DNA of 37,634 nucleotides, from the NCBI GenBank assembly GCA_030427555.1, contig JAUIBC010000005.1, positions 1 through 37,634 on the forward strand, written 5' to 3'. The DNA is from Gammaproteobacteria bacterium. GTDB taxonomy: Bacteria; Pseudomonadota; Gammaproteobacteria; Legionellales; Legionellaceae. Both the position numbers and the translations under genes were made by a program. This document shows positions 24,967 through 33,156 of the stretch, piece by piece. The first letter of the stretch is position 1; each line of letters opens with the position of its first letter. Under the pieces are notes generated by a model. The model had not been told where the DNA came from. It saw nothing but the letters and a program-made list of their open reading frames with translations, and searched no databases.

Positions 24967-26066
24967 TGCGTAATCCTTCCATAAGCATATACTGCCGCGC
25001 ATGCTCCTTCTGATGATACCATACATGAACCTAATGGATTTTCAGGGGTACATGCGGTTGCAAATAATTTACATTCCATAGGTTTTTTTATCCCTCTTAA
25101 AACAGAACTACAAATACATTGTTTATGTTCTTCGCCAACTATATCTGGTAATACAAAACGTTTTTCAGCGTCAAACTCAGCAAATTCAGGTTTAATCTGT
25201 AATGCGCTCTTAGGAATTACTCCTAAACCACGCCACTCAAAATTCGCTCGTAACTCTAAAACTTCATCGACCAACTCTTGAGCGATAGGATTGCCAAATC
25301 TAGTTACAGCGCGCGTATATTGAACTTCTACTTTACAAATGTTTTGATTAATTTGCTCTAATAACATCGCAATAGAATGTAAAACATCTAAAGGCTCAAA
25401 ACCTGCGATTACAATTGGTTTTTGGTATTTTTTACATACGTTTTCATACTGATGGCTGCCAATTAAAATGCTTACGTGTGCTGGACCAATAAAACCATCA
25501 AGCATTACCTCTCCTGTTTGCAATAAACTATCCATAGCAACTGGAGTTAACACATGATTACAAAAAACACTAAAATTCTTCAACTTTAATTTATGTGCTT
25601 GTTTAATGATAAATGCGGTTGGGGGAGTAGTAGTTTCAAAGCCTATCGCAAAAAAAATAATTTGTTTATCAGGATTAGATTTAGCAATTTTCAAGGCATC
25701 ATCAACCGCGTAAATAATGCGAATATCCATGCCAGCAGCTTTCGCTTTGATTAAGCTTTTTCGCTCGGAACCTGGAACCCTTAACATATCACCATAACTG
25801 CAAAATATCACGTTGGGTATTTGTGCTAAAGCTAAGGCTTTATCAATCCTACCGATTGGTAATACACAAACTGGACAACCAGGACCATGAATCATTTTAA
25901 CGTTTTTAGGTAAAAAACTTGGAATCCCATACCGGTGAATAGTGTGAGTATGCCCACCACAAAATTCCATAAATTGGTATTCGCGATTGGGGTCAACGGT
26001 CATTGCAATTTTTTTAGCAATCGCTTTTGCTAATTTTTCATCTCTAAATTCTTCAATATATTTCAT
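24963..26066 (-). CDS. hypD: Hydrogenase maturation protein HypD
   Basis: HypD is the iron-sulfur scaffold on which, with HypC, the Fe(CN)2CO unit is built. The 367-residue protein shows EFCGGHTHTIHRYGI near residue 34, IHGPGCPVCVLP with the redox cysteines, FFAIGFETTTPPTA, FCNHVLTPVAM and IAGFEPLDVL. A C-terminal cysteine set (KQCICSSVLRGIKKPMECKLF, then CTPENPLGSCMVSSEGACAA) binds the [4Fe-4S] cluster. Both ends overlap neighbours by ATGA (hypC upstream, hypE downstream), and AGGA precedes the start by about 6 bases. Confidence 0.97.
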   Translation of the reverse strand: MKYIEEFRDEKLAKAIAKKIAMTVDPNREYQFMEFCGGHTHTIHRYGIPSFLPKNVKMIHGPGCPVCVLPIGRIDKALALAQIPNVIFCSYGDMLRVPGSERKSLIKAKAAGMDIRIIYAVDDALKIAKSNPDKQIIFFAIGFETTTPPTAFIIKQAHKLKLKNFSVFCNHVLTPVAMDSLLQTGEVMLDGFIGPAHVSILIGSHQYENVCKKYQKPIVIAGFEPLDVLHSIAMLLEQINQNICKVEVQYTRAVTRFGNPIAQELVDEVLELRANFEWRGLGVIPKSALQIKPEFAEFDAEKRFVLPDIVGEEHKQCICSSVLRGIKKPMECKLFATACTPENPLGSCMVSSEGACAAVYAYGRITQ

Positions 26067-26284
26067 GCGAGATCCTGCATTTCTGCAAATAATTTCAAGG
26101 TCTTTTCCGCTTCGTCTTGATTTAATTTTGTTAAAGCATAACCAACATGAATGATTACATAATCACCTACGCTAACATTATCTACTAAGGCTATTGAAAT
26201 TTCTTTAATGATTCCACCTAAATTAACTAGTGCGCCGTTTTCAGGGAGAATTTGCGTGATTTTGGCTGGTATTCCTAAACACAT
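26063..26284 (-). CDS. hypC: Hydrogenase assembly chaperone HypC
   Basis: This 73-residue chaperone carries the iron unit with HypD and delivers it to the hydrogenase large-subunit precursor. It begins MCLGIPAKI, with the essential N-terminal Cys2. It also has the conserved VGDYVIIHVGYAL segment typical of HypC/HupF. Length is normal. It lies 2 bases after hypF and overlaps hypD by four bases. Confidence 0.95.
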   Translation of the reverse strand: MCLGIPAKITQILPENGALVNLGGIIKEISIALVDNVSVGDYVIIHVGYALTKLNQDEAEKTLKLFAEMQDLA

Positions 26285-26286
26285 TT

Positions 26287-28536
26287 TTATTGTCCTAAAT
26301 TTCCGATAAGCCAGGCTTGGCCTAAAGATATCCCACCATCATTAGGCGGTAATGCTCGTGGTAATATTACTTCTAAACCTAAAGCTTGTAATTCTTTATA
26401 AATTCCTTCTGCAAGAAATTTATTAACAAAACAACCACCACTTAATAATACTATTTTAATTTGCATTTGCCTCGCGAATTTTAATATCCATGTTGTTAAC
26501 CCCTTAACTAAAGTTCCATGAAAAATATTAGCTCCCATAACAGGATCTGTTAGGCCCGCAATAAAATCTAAAGTTGGTAAAAAATCAATTTGTGAACCTA
26601 GATCTCGCCATCCATTCGCCAAAACTTGTGGTTTTGTTACAAAACTTTCCAAACGCATTGCCGCCTCACCTTCATAGTTGGATATGGAAGTAATGTTTAA
26701 AAGAGCGCTAGCCGCGTCAAATAAACGCCCACAACTACTAGTTAAAGGTGAATTAATATTTTTATCTAATAATTGTACAATATATTTGGCATGCTCATAT
26801 TTTGCAAAGCGCTCTGCTATTTGTTCTTTTTTTCCTAAACAATGAAGTGCGCTTGCCGCCATGCGCCAAGGCTCGTACGTCGCTTTATCGCAACCTGGTT
26901 GTGGGATAGGTGCTAAACTACCTAAATGCAAAACCGAAGTTTTGTCTAAATACATTAACTCTCCACCCCAAGCTTCACCTGAAGCACCATAACCATACCC
27001 ATCTAAAACTAAACCTAAAGCTTTGGTAGAAATATTATGTTCTGCTATAAGAGATGCGAGATGAGCATGGTGATGCAAAACCCCATGCGATTTAATATTA
27101 TATTTCTCAGCTAAATCACATGCGAGTTGAGTCGTATAAAAATCCGGATGTAAATCATGCGCGATACGTTCTGGTTTAACATTTAAGAAGCTCATAAAAT
27201 GTTGCAAAGACTCATGCAAAAAATCAATAGTCGCTTTATTATTTAAACTGCCAATATATTGAGAAACAAAAGCTTCATTTCCACGCGTTAAGCAAAAAGT
27301 ATTTTTAAGATGTGCGCCTAAGGCAAGAGTTACAGGTATTTCATGTGCTAATTTTATTCTATTTGGTACGTAGCCACGAGCACGGCGGATAAATAAAGGT
27401 TTATTATTAATAACTGTTAAAACTGAGTCATCAACGCGACAAACTATTTGCCGATTATAACTAAAAACTTCATCAACTATAGTTGAGAGCTGCAAATTTG
27501 CACTTTCATCATCACATAATAATGGCTCACCAGAAACATTAGCGCTAGTTACAATCAGTAATGGCTGTTGTGCTTCGGTAAGCCATGCACTTCCTTGCGG
27601 TTTGCCAAGTAAAGTGTAAAACAGTAGATAATGTAAAGGGCTATTTGGCAACATAATTCCATAATTATTTAAGTAAGGCGCAATAAAATTATCTTTTGAA
27701 TTATATAATTTAGGAGATATAACTATGGGTCGCTCTTTGGATTTTAAAAGCTCTTCTGCTGTTTTTGTTAGTTTTACTATATTGCGCGCACTTGCGATAT
27801 TTAACACCATTAGAGCAAAAGGTTTAGTTTGGCGATTTTTTTTGGCGCGTAAGCTTTGCACAGTTTGCTGTTGCCTCGCATCACAAATAATTTGATAACC
27901 ACCTAATCCTTTTAAGCCTACAATTTTTCCATCTAAAATCATGCTACTTATTTTAAGTAAGGTATCAGTATGAGATTGTAATTGTGGGCCACACTCGTTA
28001 CATGCTGTTGGTTGCGCATGATACCTTCTATCTAAAGGATTATGATAATCAAATGCACATTTCTCACATAATGAGAAAATATCCATAGATGTTTGGCGGC
28101 GATCGTATGGAAGATTGCGTGTAATTGTAAAACGCGGGCCACAATTGGTACAGTTTAAAAAAGGATATAAATAATAGTGACTATTTGGGTCGAATAATTC
28201 CCGCAAACAATCTTCACAAATTCCAATATCTGGTGAAATAATAGTTCTTACTTTGCCAGGCGCGCTATCTTTTATTGTAAAACTTTGTTCATTTGCAATA
28301 TGCGGTATAAATTGTTCTTTAATCTTATCAATATTCGCCAAAGGAGGGATGTTACTTAAAAGAATTGCTAAAAAACGCTCGACTTTTGCGCCTTGAATTT
28401 CAATTAATACGCCTAAACCATTATTTTGCACCCAACCAGTTAAATTAAGCTTAGTTGCAGTACGAAAAACATGCGGACGAAAGCCAACTCCTTGTACTTG
28501 GCCGGTCACTAAAATTTTTAGGCGTGTAAGTTTCAT
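26287..28536 (-). CDS. hypF: Carbamoyltransferase HypF
   Basis: HypF makes the carbamoyl group for the cyanide ligands from carbamoyl phosphate and ATP and passes it to HypE. The 749-residue protein keeps all domains in order: acylphosphatase-like (VTGQVQGVGFRPHVFR, residues about 8-23), two zinc-finger units (CEDCLRELFDP, CTNCGPRF, CEKCAFDY, CNECGPQ), a YrdC-like domain (about 195-370, with LKGLGGYQI and SANVSGEP), and a Kae1-like carbamoyltransferase domain (HDLHPDFYTT, HHHAHLASLIAEH, LDGYGYG, LSGGCFVN). ATG 28536 overlaps the hypB stop as ATGA; a GTG at 28557 is less likely. Confidence 0.97.
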   Translation of the reverse strand: MKLTRLKILVTGQVQGVGFRPHVFRTATKLNLTGWVQNNGLGVLIEIQGAKVERFLAILLSNIPPLANIDKIKEQFIPHIANEQSFTIKDSAPGKVRTIISPDIGICEDCLRELFDPNSHYYLYPFLNCTNCGPRFTITRNLPYDRRQTSMDIFSLCEKCAFDYHNPLDRRYHAQPTACNECGPQLQSHTDTLLKISSMILDGKIVGLKGLGGYQIICDARQQQTVQSLRAKKNRQTKPFALMVLNIASARNIVKLTKTAEELLKSKERPIVISPKLYNSKDNFIAPYLNNYGIMLPNSPLHYLLFYTLLGKPQGSAWLTEAQQPLLIVTSANVSGEPLLCDDESANLQLSTIVDEVFSYNRQIVCRVDDSVLTVINNKPLFIRRARGYVPNRIKLAHEIPVTLALGAHLKNTFCLTRGNEAFVSQYIGSLNNKATIDFLHESLQHFMSFLNVKPERIAHDLHPDFYTTQLACDLAEKYNIKSHGVLHHHAHLASLIAEHNISTKALGLVLDGYGYGASGEAWGGELMYLDKTSVLHLGSLAPIPQPGCDKATYEPWRMAASALHCLGKKEQIAERFAKYEHAKYIVQLLDKNINSPLTSSCGRLFDAASALLNITSISNYEGEAAMRLESFVTKPQVLANGWRDLGSQIDFLPTLDFIAGLTDPVMGANIFHGTLVKGLTTWILKFARQMQIKIVLLSGGCFVNKFLAEGIYKELQALGLEVILPRALPPNDGGISLGQAWLIGNLGQ

Positions 28537-29267
28537 GAAGTTTTTATAGTAAGCCACTCATACCAAGCATCTAGTCCTTGCCTATTTTTGGCTGAGATAG
28601 GTAATATATCTACATTGGGAGTTATATCATGGATATGTTTTATACAAAGCTCAAGGTTAAATTCTACATAGGGCAATAAGTCCATTTTGGTAATTAAGAC
28701 TAAATCAGCTAGACGAAACATTTCTGGATATTTTATAGGTTTATTATCACCTTCAGTTACCGACAAAATAACTATTTTGTAATGCTCGCCTAAATTAAAA
28801 AATGCTGGGCAGACAAGATTACCTATATTTTCGATAAATAGTATTGACTGTTTTTGTTTAGGTAATTTATCTAAAGCATGTCCTACCATATGTGCATCAA
28901 GATGACAAACTTTACCCGTATTAACTTGTACGGCAGTCACTCCGCTTTTTTGCAATTGTTTTGCATCTTCTTCACTTTGTTGATCACCAACAATTATCGA
29001 CATTTTAATTTTATCTTTAAGGTCTTTAAAAGTCTGGCTAAGAAGAGTAGTTTTACCTGAACCAGGACTAGACATTAAATTAAGGGCAAGTATCTCGTTT
29101 TGGGTAAAGTATTTATTATTGAGTTTGGCAAATTTATTGTTTTCTGCGAAAATATTTTCTTCAACCATTATAATATTTTCATCATGTGTATGACTATGTA
29201 CAACGTTAGAGTTATGATTTTTTAATTTCTCATTGCCATGATCCGAACAACCGCAAATTCCACACAT
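28533..29267 (-). CDS. hypB: Hydrogenase nickel incorporation GTPase HypB
   Basis: HypB uses GTP hydrolysis to help insert nickel into the large subunit. The 244-residue protein starts MCGICGCSDHG, the cysteine-rich nickel-binding N-terminus, followed by a short His-containing stretch (HSHTHDE), much smaller than the His-rich tract of some HypB proteins. The GTPase motifs are P-loop SSPGSGKTTLL, VGDQQSEEDA, VNTGKVCHLDAHMV with the metal-site Cys-His, FIENIGNLVCP and the guanine-specificity motif TKMDLLPY. The ribosome site GGAGG precedes the ATG by 7 bases. It overlaps hypA by one base (TAATG). Confidence 0.96.
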   Translation of the reverse strand: MCGICGCSDHGNEKLKNHNSNVVHSHTHDENIIMVEENIFAENNKFAKLNNKYFTQNEILALNLMSSPGSGKTTLLSQTFKDLKDKIKMSIIVGDQQSEEDAKQLQKSGVTAVQVNTGKVCHLDAHMVGHALDKLPKQKQSILFIENIGNLVCPAFFNLGEHYKIVILSVTEGDNKPIKYPEMFRLADLVLITKMDLLPYVEFNLELCIKHIHDITPNVDILPISAKNRQGLDAWYEWLTIKTS

Positions 29268-29608
29268 TATTTTACCTCCATGTATTTAACCAGTAACTCT
29301 TCGCCACGTATAATCTTTAAATTGCCTTGCTTACAATTTTCACAAACATCGGCATAATTTTTGTAAGATACGTTTTTATGGCAGGAGTCGCAAGTAGCCT
29401 TTCCAGGAATTTTAACAATTTCTAAAATAGCTCCATCAGCGAAGGTGTTTTTAGAAAGAACTTTAAAACTAAATTTTAATGAATCCTGGTCAATTGCTAA
29501 TAATTCACCAGCTTCGATGACTACTTTTGTCACCCGTTTATCTGGTTCATTTTGCATTTTAGTATTTATGATATTAAAAATATTTTTACATAACCATAAT
29601 TCATGCAT
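29267..29608 (-). CDS. hypA: Hydrogenase nickel metallochaperone HypA
   Basis: HypA binds nickel through its N-terminal MHE and hands it to the large subunit together with HypB. The 113-residue protein begins MHELWL, with nickel ligand His2. It has the zinc site CDSC...CENC in the C-terminal part and the conserved EAGELLAIDQDSLKFSF segment. Size is typical. It overlaps the upstream transporter gene by 8 bases and hypB by one base, placing it second in the operon. Confidence 0.95.
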   Translation of the reverse strand: MHELWLCKNIFNIINTKMQNEPDKRVTKVVIEAGELLAIDQDSLKFSFKVLSKNTFADGAILEIVKIPGKATCDSCHKNVSYKNYADVCENCKQGNLKIIRGEELLVKYMEVK

Positions 29609-30305
29609 AAGAGATAAGTTTATTTAAATTTATTATACAAATTGTTAGGCTAAAACAGGCAATGATTAATCCAGCTAATTTAGAAAACATAATGGAAAAC
29701 CTATCTGCTCGTTGTAAAATATTAGCAATCAAGTAACCGTTAATGCCATCCGAAGCCATCATTCCTAACATAAAAAATATACCAAGAATCGCAGCAAAAA
29801 ATCCACCTGCCATGGCTTTAGCCGAAAGTGAAAATAATGCTACTTGACTAAAAGTGTCAAATGACAAGGCAAACAACGCGCCTATTAGAACAATGTATAA
29901 CACATTAAATTCATCTTGTTGTTCTGTATCTTTCGACTTTTTGCATAAAATGTTATTAAATAATAGCCTTTTTATACTTGGTAATACAACATTAGATGCA
30001 GAATTGTTCCACACACCCCATAAGGTAAGGATGCCAAATAAAAATAGAAAAATAACCGAAATGGCATTTCCAAAATTATTAAGCCAATTTGGTACTTCCA
30101 AATTAGCGATTCCACTGCCAATTATTAGGCTAATTGTAATGACAACTAATCCATGTCCAAAAGAAAATAGCATGCCAGCAAATTTAGAAATTTGCCTATT
30201 AGGGGCGGTTCTAGTAATAGAATCTATCGTTGCTAGATGATCTAAGTCTAAGCCATGACGCATACCTAAAAATAAAGCCATTGATAATTGTATAATTATT
30301 TCCAT
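29601..30305 (-). CDS. Nickel/cobalt transporter, NicO/NiCoT family (short form)
   Basis: A 234-residue inner-membrane protein with about six hydrophobic segments. The NiCoT signature RHGLDLDHLATIDSITR (HX4DH: His17, Asp22, His23) lies in the first membrane segment, and FSFGHGLVVI follows, as in nickel permeases. HoxN-type proteins are about 350 residues long and have the signature in their second segment; this one is shorter and seems to lack the first helix. FALSFDTFSQVALF matches the second half of the family. The start has AAAGGT about 7 bases upstream. The gene overlaps hypA, so nickel uptake for the hydrogenase is its likely task. Confidence 0.88.
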   Translation of the reverse strand: MEIIIQLSMALFLGMRHGLDLDHLATIDSITRTAPNRQISKFAGMLFSFGHGLVVITISLIIGSGIANLEVPNWLNNFGNAISVIFLFLFGILTLWGVWNNSASNVVLPSIKRLLFNNILCKKSKDTEQQDEFNVLYIVLIGALFALSFDTFSQVALFSLSAKAMAGGFFAAILGIFFMLGMMASDGINGYLIANILQRADRFSIMFSKLAGLIIACFSLTICIINLNKLISYA

Positions 30306-30327
30306 TATTTACCTTTAAGTCTTAATT

Positions 30328-31179
30328 TTACAACGCTTGCAGCGCTGTTGTTTTATCAAAATGAATTAAACTATCAAATTGATATGGTAAGCGTGTAAAA
30401 AAATAATGGCTTAGGCGTTCCGTTTCTGGTCGATAAATCACGCCTATTGCACGTTGCAACCGTGGGATTTTTAAAACATGCTCTAAGGTTTCATTGCCAA
30501 TTAAATGTAAAATAAAATTTTTATATGCAAGTTGATGGAATAATTCTTCATAGCTTTCTGCAAAGCCAGGAGTAATTTTTTTACACTCAGCAGGCTCATC
30601 CCAGTTAGAAGCAGCAGTAACAAACCCTTCATGAGTTGAAAAACCAATGGAATAAGTATCTATATATTGTTCTCTTAATAACTGCCCAATATTTACTTCT
30701 CCTTGCTCTCCCATTTCAGTTGCTCGTGCATCCCCAACATGAGAATTATGCGCCCAAATAATAATTTTTGCAGGTTGTTTAAAACGATGTTCTAAATGGT
30801 CTATTAACACATTTACTGTTTCAGACATATGCATATCTCGAATATTCCAGGAAGATATATGCCCATTAAACATAGAACGATAATAAGTTTCTGCATCTTT
30901 TGGGCTGCCTTTGCCTTGTAAATAGCAGTGAACTCGATACGCATCAGTCCAGTCTCCCTCGATTGCTACAGCCATAAACCCTTTTTGCTCAATCAATTGC
31001 TTAGTAATTTCAATCCGAGCTTTATAAAACTCATGAGTTCCATGTGTTGCTTCACCAAGCATAACAAAACGAGCATCACCAATCTTATCCAAAAGTGATG
31101 AGTAATCAACAGAGCTTGAAAATGGTTTGATATTATCGTTAAGCAATGTAATTAGCTGTTGATGATTATCCTTATTCAT
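30328..31179 (-). CDS. Erythromycin-esterase family protein with internal deletion
   Basis: The 283-residue protein has the family's N-terminal block LGEATHGTHEFYKAR (Glu43, His46, His49), VAIEGDWTDAYRVHCYLQG (Glu74), and the C-terminal blocks YYRSMFNGHISSWNIRDMHM and IWAHNSHVGDARAT (His144, His147), so the putative catalytic residues are kept. Members are normally about 400-450 residues. Residues about 88-98 join regions usually some 130-150 residues apart; the FPTWMWRN and GFYGLDLYSL blocks are missing. The frame is intact across the junction. Activity is therefore doubtful, and macrolide resistance should not be assumed. It sits 22 bases upstream of the nickel transporter on the same strand and may share its transcript. 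Confidence 0.85.
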   Translation of the reverse strand: MNKDNHQQLITLLNDNIKPFSSSVDYSSLLDKIGDARFVMLGEATHGTHEFYKARIEITKQLIEQKGFMAVAIEGDWTDAYRVHCYLQGKGSPKDAETYYRSMFNGHISSWNIRDMHMSETVNVLIDHLEHRFKQPAKIIIWAHNSHVGDARATEMGEQGEVNIGQLLREQYIDTYSIGFSTHEGFVTAASNWDEPAECKKITPGFAESYEELFHQLAYKNFILHLIGNETLEHVLKIPRLQRAIGVIYRPETERLSHYFFTRLPYQFDSLIHFDKTTALQAL

Positions 31180-31330
31180 AACAGTTTTCGCATAATTAGA
31201 ATAATGAAACTTTTAATATACAGACTTCTTAAATTAAATGGTATACCCATAATTGAATTAGGGCAGGGCTACCTCATGAAAAATATTGTCGTCATTGCGA
31301 ACTGTTATTACGTGCCTTTAGGATAAAAAA

Positions 31331-31360
31331 TTGCATTTTAAAGTTTCTTGGGTATATGAT
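31331..31360 (+). promoter_or_regulatory. Candidate promoter of the ABC exporter operon
   Basis: TTGCAT (31331-31336) and TATGAT (31355-31360) with an 18-base spacer lie about 55 bases upstream of the GTG start. The 31180-31414 gap otherwise holds an 8-base palindrome, GGTATACC (31240-31247), and no gene I can support. Confidence 0.35.
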
Positions 31361-31414
31361 ACTTAAGGCATAGCACATATATATATTTTGGATATATTAA
31401 ATTGGAGTCTTTGC

Positions 31415-32251
31415 GTGAGGCAATTGGGTTTCGTTATACTTTTTTTTTCTATTTTTCTTTTAATAAGCTGTAAGGAAGGGCAATCATATAATGGTTATGT
31501 TGATGCTGATTTGACTTACCTTTCTAGCGATTATTCAGGAAGATTAAAAAGCTTATTGGTTAGACGTGGACAATTTGTAACTAAAGATCAATTGCTCTTT
31601 ACCTTGGAACGAAGCCTTGAGAGAATTGGCGCGTCTAGCACCCGTTTTTCACGTAAAAATTTATATGCTCAAAAAAAGGTATTGCTAGATCAAATCCATT
31701 ATTATCAAATTAATTATCAACGTACACTTTCAATGCGTCGTGCAAATGCTGCTAGTCAAAATGATTTGGATTTGGCAAAAGAGCAATTAGATGTTGCCAA
31801 AGATCAATTAGAAGGAGTTGAATTTCAAATCAAAGAAAGTCGGATGAGTACGGCTAATTGGTTATGGAAAATAAATCATAAACGTAATAATGCTACGCAA
31901 AATGGAATTATTTTTGATACTTATTTTACTCAAAATGAATTCGTAAATGCAGGACAACCAGTTTTATCATTAATTACCGCGCAGAACATTAAAATAATTT
32001 TTTTCATACCCGAAGAAAAGTTAAGCACCTTTAAGCTTGGTCAGAAAATAGTTGCTTCTACAAACACAGTTGCAGATTTAATAACTGGTGAGGTAAGTTA
32101 CATTTCGCATGAGGCACAATATACCCCACCTATTATATATTCACGCGAAGAACGAGAAAAACTTGTATTCCGTGTTGAAGCTCGTTTGTTGCAACCAGAT
32201 TTAAAAACAGTCCATCTGGGGCAACCAGTTACCGTGAAACAGATAATATGA
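31415..32251 (+). CDS. HlyD-family membrane fusion lipoprotein (YbhG/YhiI-like)
   Basis: The periplasmic adaptor of a tripartite ABC exporter, 278 residues. It has a lipoprotein signal peptide MRQLGFVILFFSIFLLISC with acylated Cys19. The lipoyl-like half motif (YSGRLKSLLVRRGQFVTKDQ), an alpha-helical hairpin (about 80-150) and the second barrel half (FVNAGQPVLSLI, then FIPEEKLSTFKLGQ) follow. The C-terminal segment with SREEREKLVFRVEARL is typical of YbhG. GTG 31415 was chosen because GGAG lies 7 bases upstream and the signal peptide is then ideal; a TTG at 31388 would add nine residues. It overlaps the ATPase gene by four bases. Confidence 0.92.
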   Translation: MRQLGFVILFFSIFLLISCKEGQSYNGYVDADLTYLSSDYSGRLKSLLVRRGQFVTKDQLLFTLERSLERIGASSTRFSRKNLYAQKKVLLDQIHYYQINYQRTLSMRRANAASQNDLDLAKEQLDVAKDQLEGVEFQIKESRMSTANWLWKINHKRNNATQNGIIFDTYFTQNEFVNAGQPVLSLITAQNIKIIFFIPEEKLSTFKLGQKIVASTNTVADLITGEVSYISHEAQYTPPIIYSREEREKLVFRVEARLLQPDLKTVHLGQPVTVKQII

Positions 32252-33156
32252 ATGATATTGCCATAGATATTCAGGATATTACTAAAGTATTTGATAAAAA
32301 AACTGTTGTTGATCACGTAAGCTTGCAAATTAAACGTGGTTCCGTGTTTGGTTTTTTAGGTTCGAATGGAAGTGGCAAAACAACGATGCTGCGTATGATT
32401 TGTGGGCTTCTAACTCCAACAGAAGGCAAAGGAGTTTGCCTTGGTTATAATATTTTGACTGAATCTGAAAAAATTAAACAGAAAATAGGTTATATGCCGC
32501 AGAAATTTAGTTTATACAATGGATTAACCGTATATGAAACATTACGTTTTTTCTCGGATGTATATAAAATTATAGAGGTGGATGTTGCAATCGAAGAAAT
32601 TATAGCAGATTTAGTTCTAGAGCCTTTTCGTAATGTAAAAATTGGAGATTTATCCGGAGGGTGGAAGCAACGCGTCACACTTGCTTGTAATTTATTGCAT
32701 AAACCAGAAATGCTATTTTTAGATGAACCAACAGCAGGAGTAGACCCGAAAGCGCGTAAGGATTTTTGGAATTATTTGCATAAGATTGCAACACGCGATC
32801 AAACTACGATACTTGTAACAACCCATTATATGGATGAAGCAGAAAAATGTACGGATTTGGCTTATATAAATCTAGGGAAACTTTTTTATACTGGCCCAAC
32901 AAAGGCTTTAATTCCAACATCAGGCGTACAAACCTATACTCTTGAGAATCTTTCCCAATCTCACGATATTATCAGTCAAAAGCTTGCAGACGCATATCCT
33001 AAATTACAGGTTGCACTTATTAATAATGAAATTCGTATTTCATCACGCAAACAAGAATTGCTCGAACAATTTATCAAAGAACAAAGTTCTATATACACCT
33101 TAAAAAAGGTAACACCTAGCTTTGAAGAAGTATTTATAGGATTGATGCAAGTATGA
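32248..33156 (+). CDS. ABC transporter ATP-binding protein (single domain)
   Basis: A 302-residue ATPase of the drug/ABC-2 export type. Walker A is GSNGSGKTT (residues 38-46), the Q-loop YMPQKFSLY, the signature LSGGWKQR, Walker B MLFLDEPTAGVDP and the switch histidine in TTHYMDEAE. It has one ABC domain where E. coli YbhF and RbbA have two, so it probably acts as a homodimer. The C-terminal extension (about 225-302) is usual for this group. It starts in an ATGA overlap with the adaptor gene and ends in another with the permease gene. Confidence 0.95.
   Translation: MNDIAIDIQDITKVFDKKTVVDHVSLQIKRGSVFGFLGSNGSGKTTMLRMICGLLTPTEGKGVCLGYNILTESEKIKQKIGYMPQKFSLYNGLTVYETLRFFSDVYKIIEVDVAIEEIIADLVLEPFRNVKIGDLSGGWKQRVTLACNLLHKPEMLFLDEPTAGVDPKARKDFWNYLHKIATRDQTTILVTTHYMDEAEKCTDLAYINLGKLFYTGPTKALIPTSGVQTYTLENLSQSHDIISQKLADAYPKLQVALINNEIRISSRKQELLEQFIKEQSSIYTLKKVTPSFEEVFIGLMQV

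Noticed and set aside
29854-30240. 128-codon forward frame opposite the nickel transporter
   Set aside because: The opposite strand encodes the HX4DH transporter with good start and overlaps; the forward frame has no ribosome site or known motif.
31275-31325. 16-codon frame (MKNIVVIANCYYVPLG) as a leader peptide for the exporter operon
   Set aside because: It lies upstream of the likely promoter, no attenuator-like hairpins follow, and no residue run suggests sensing.
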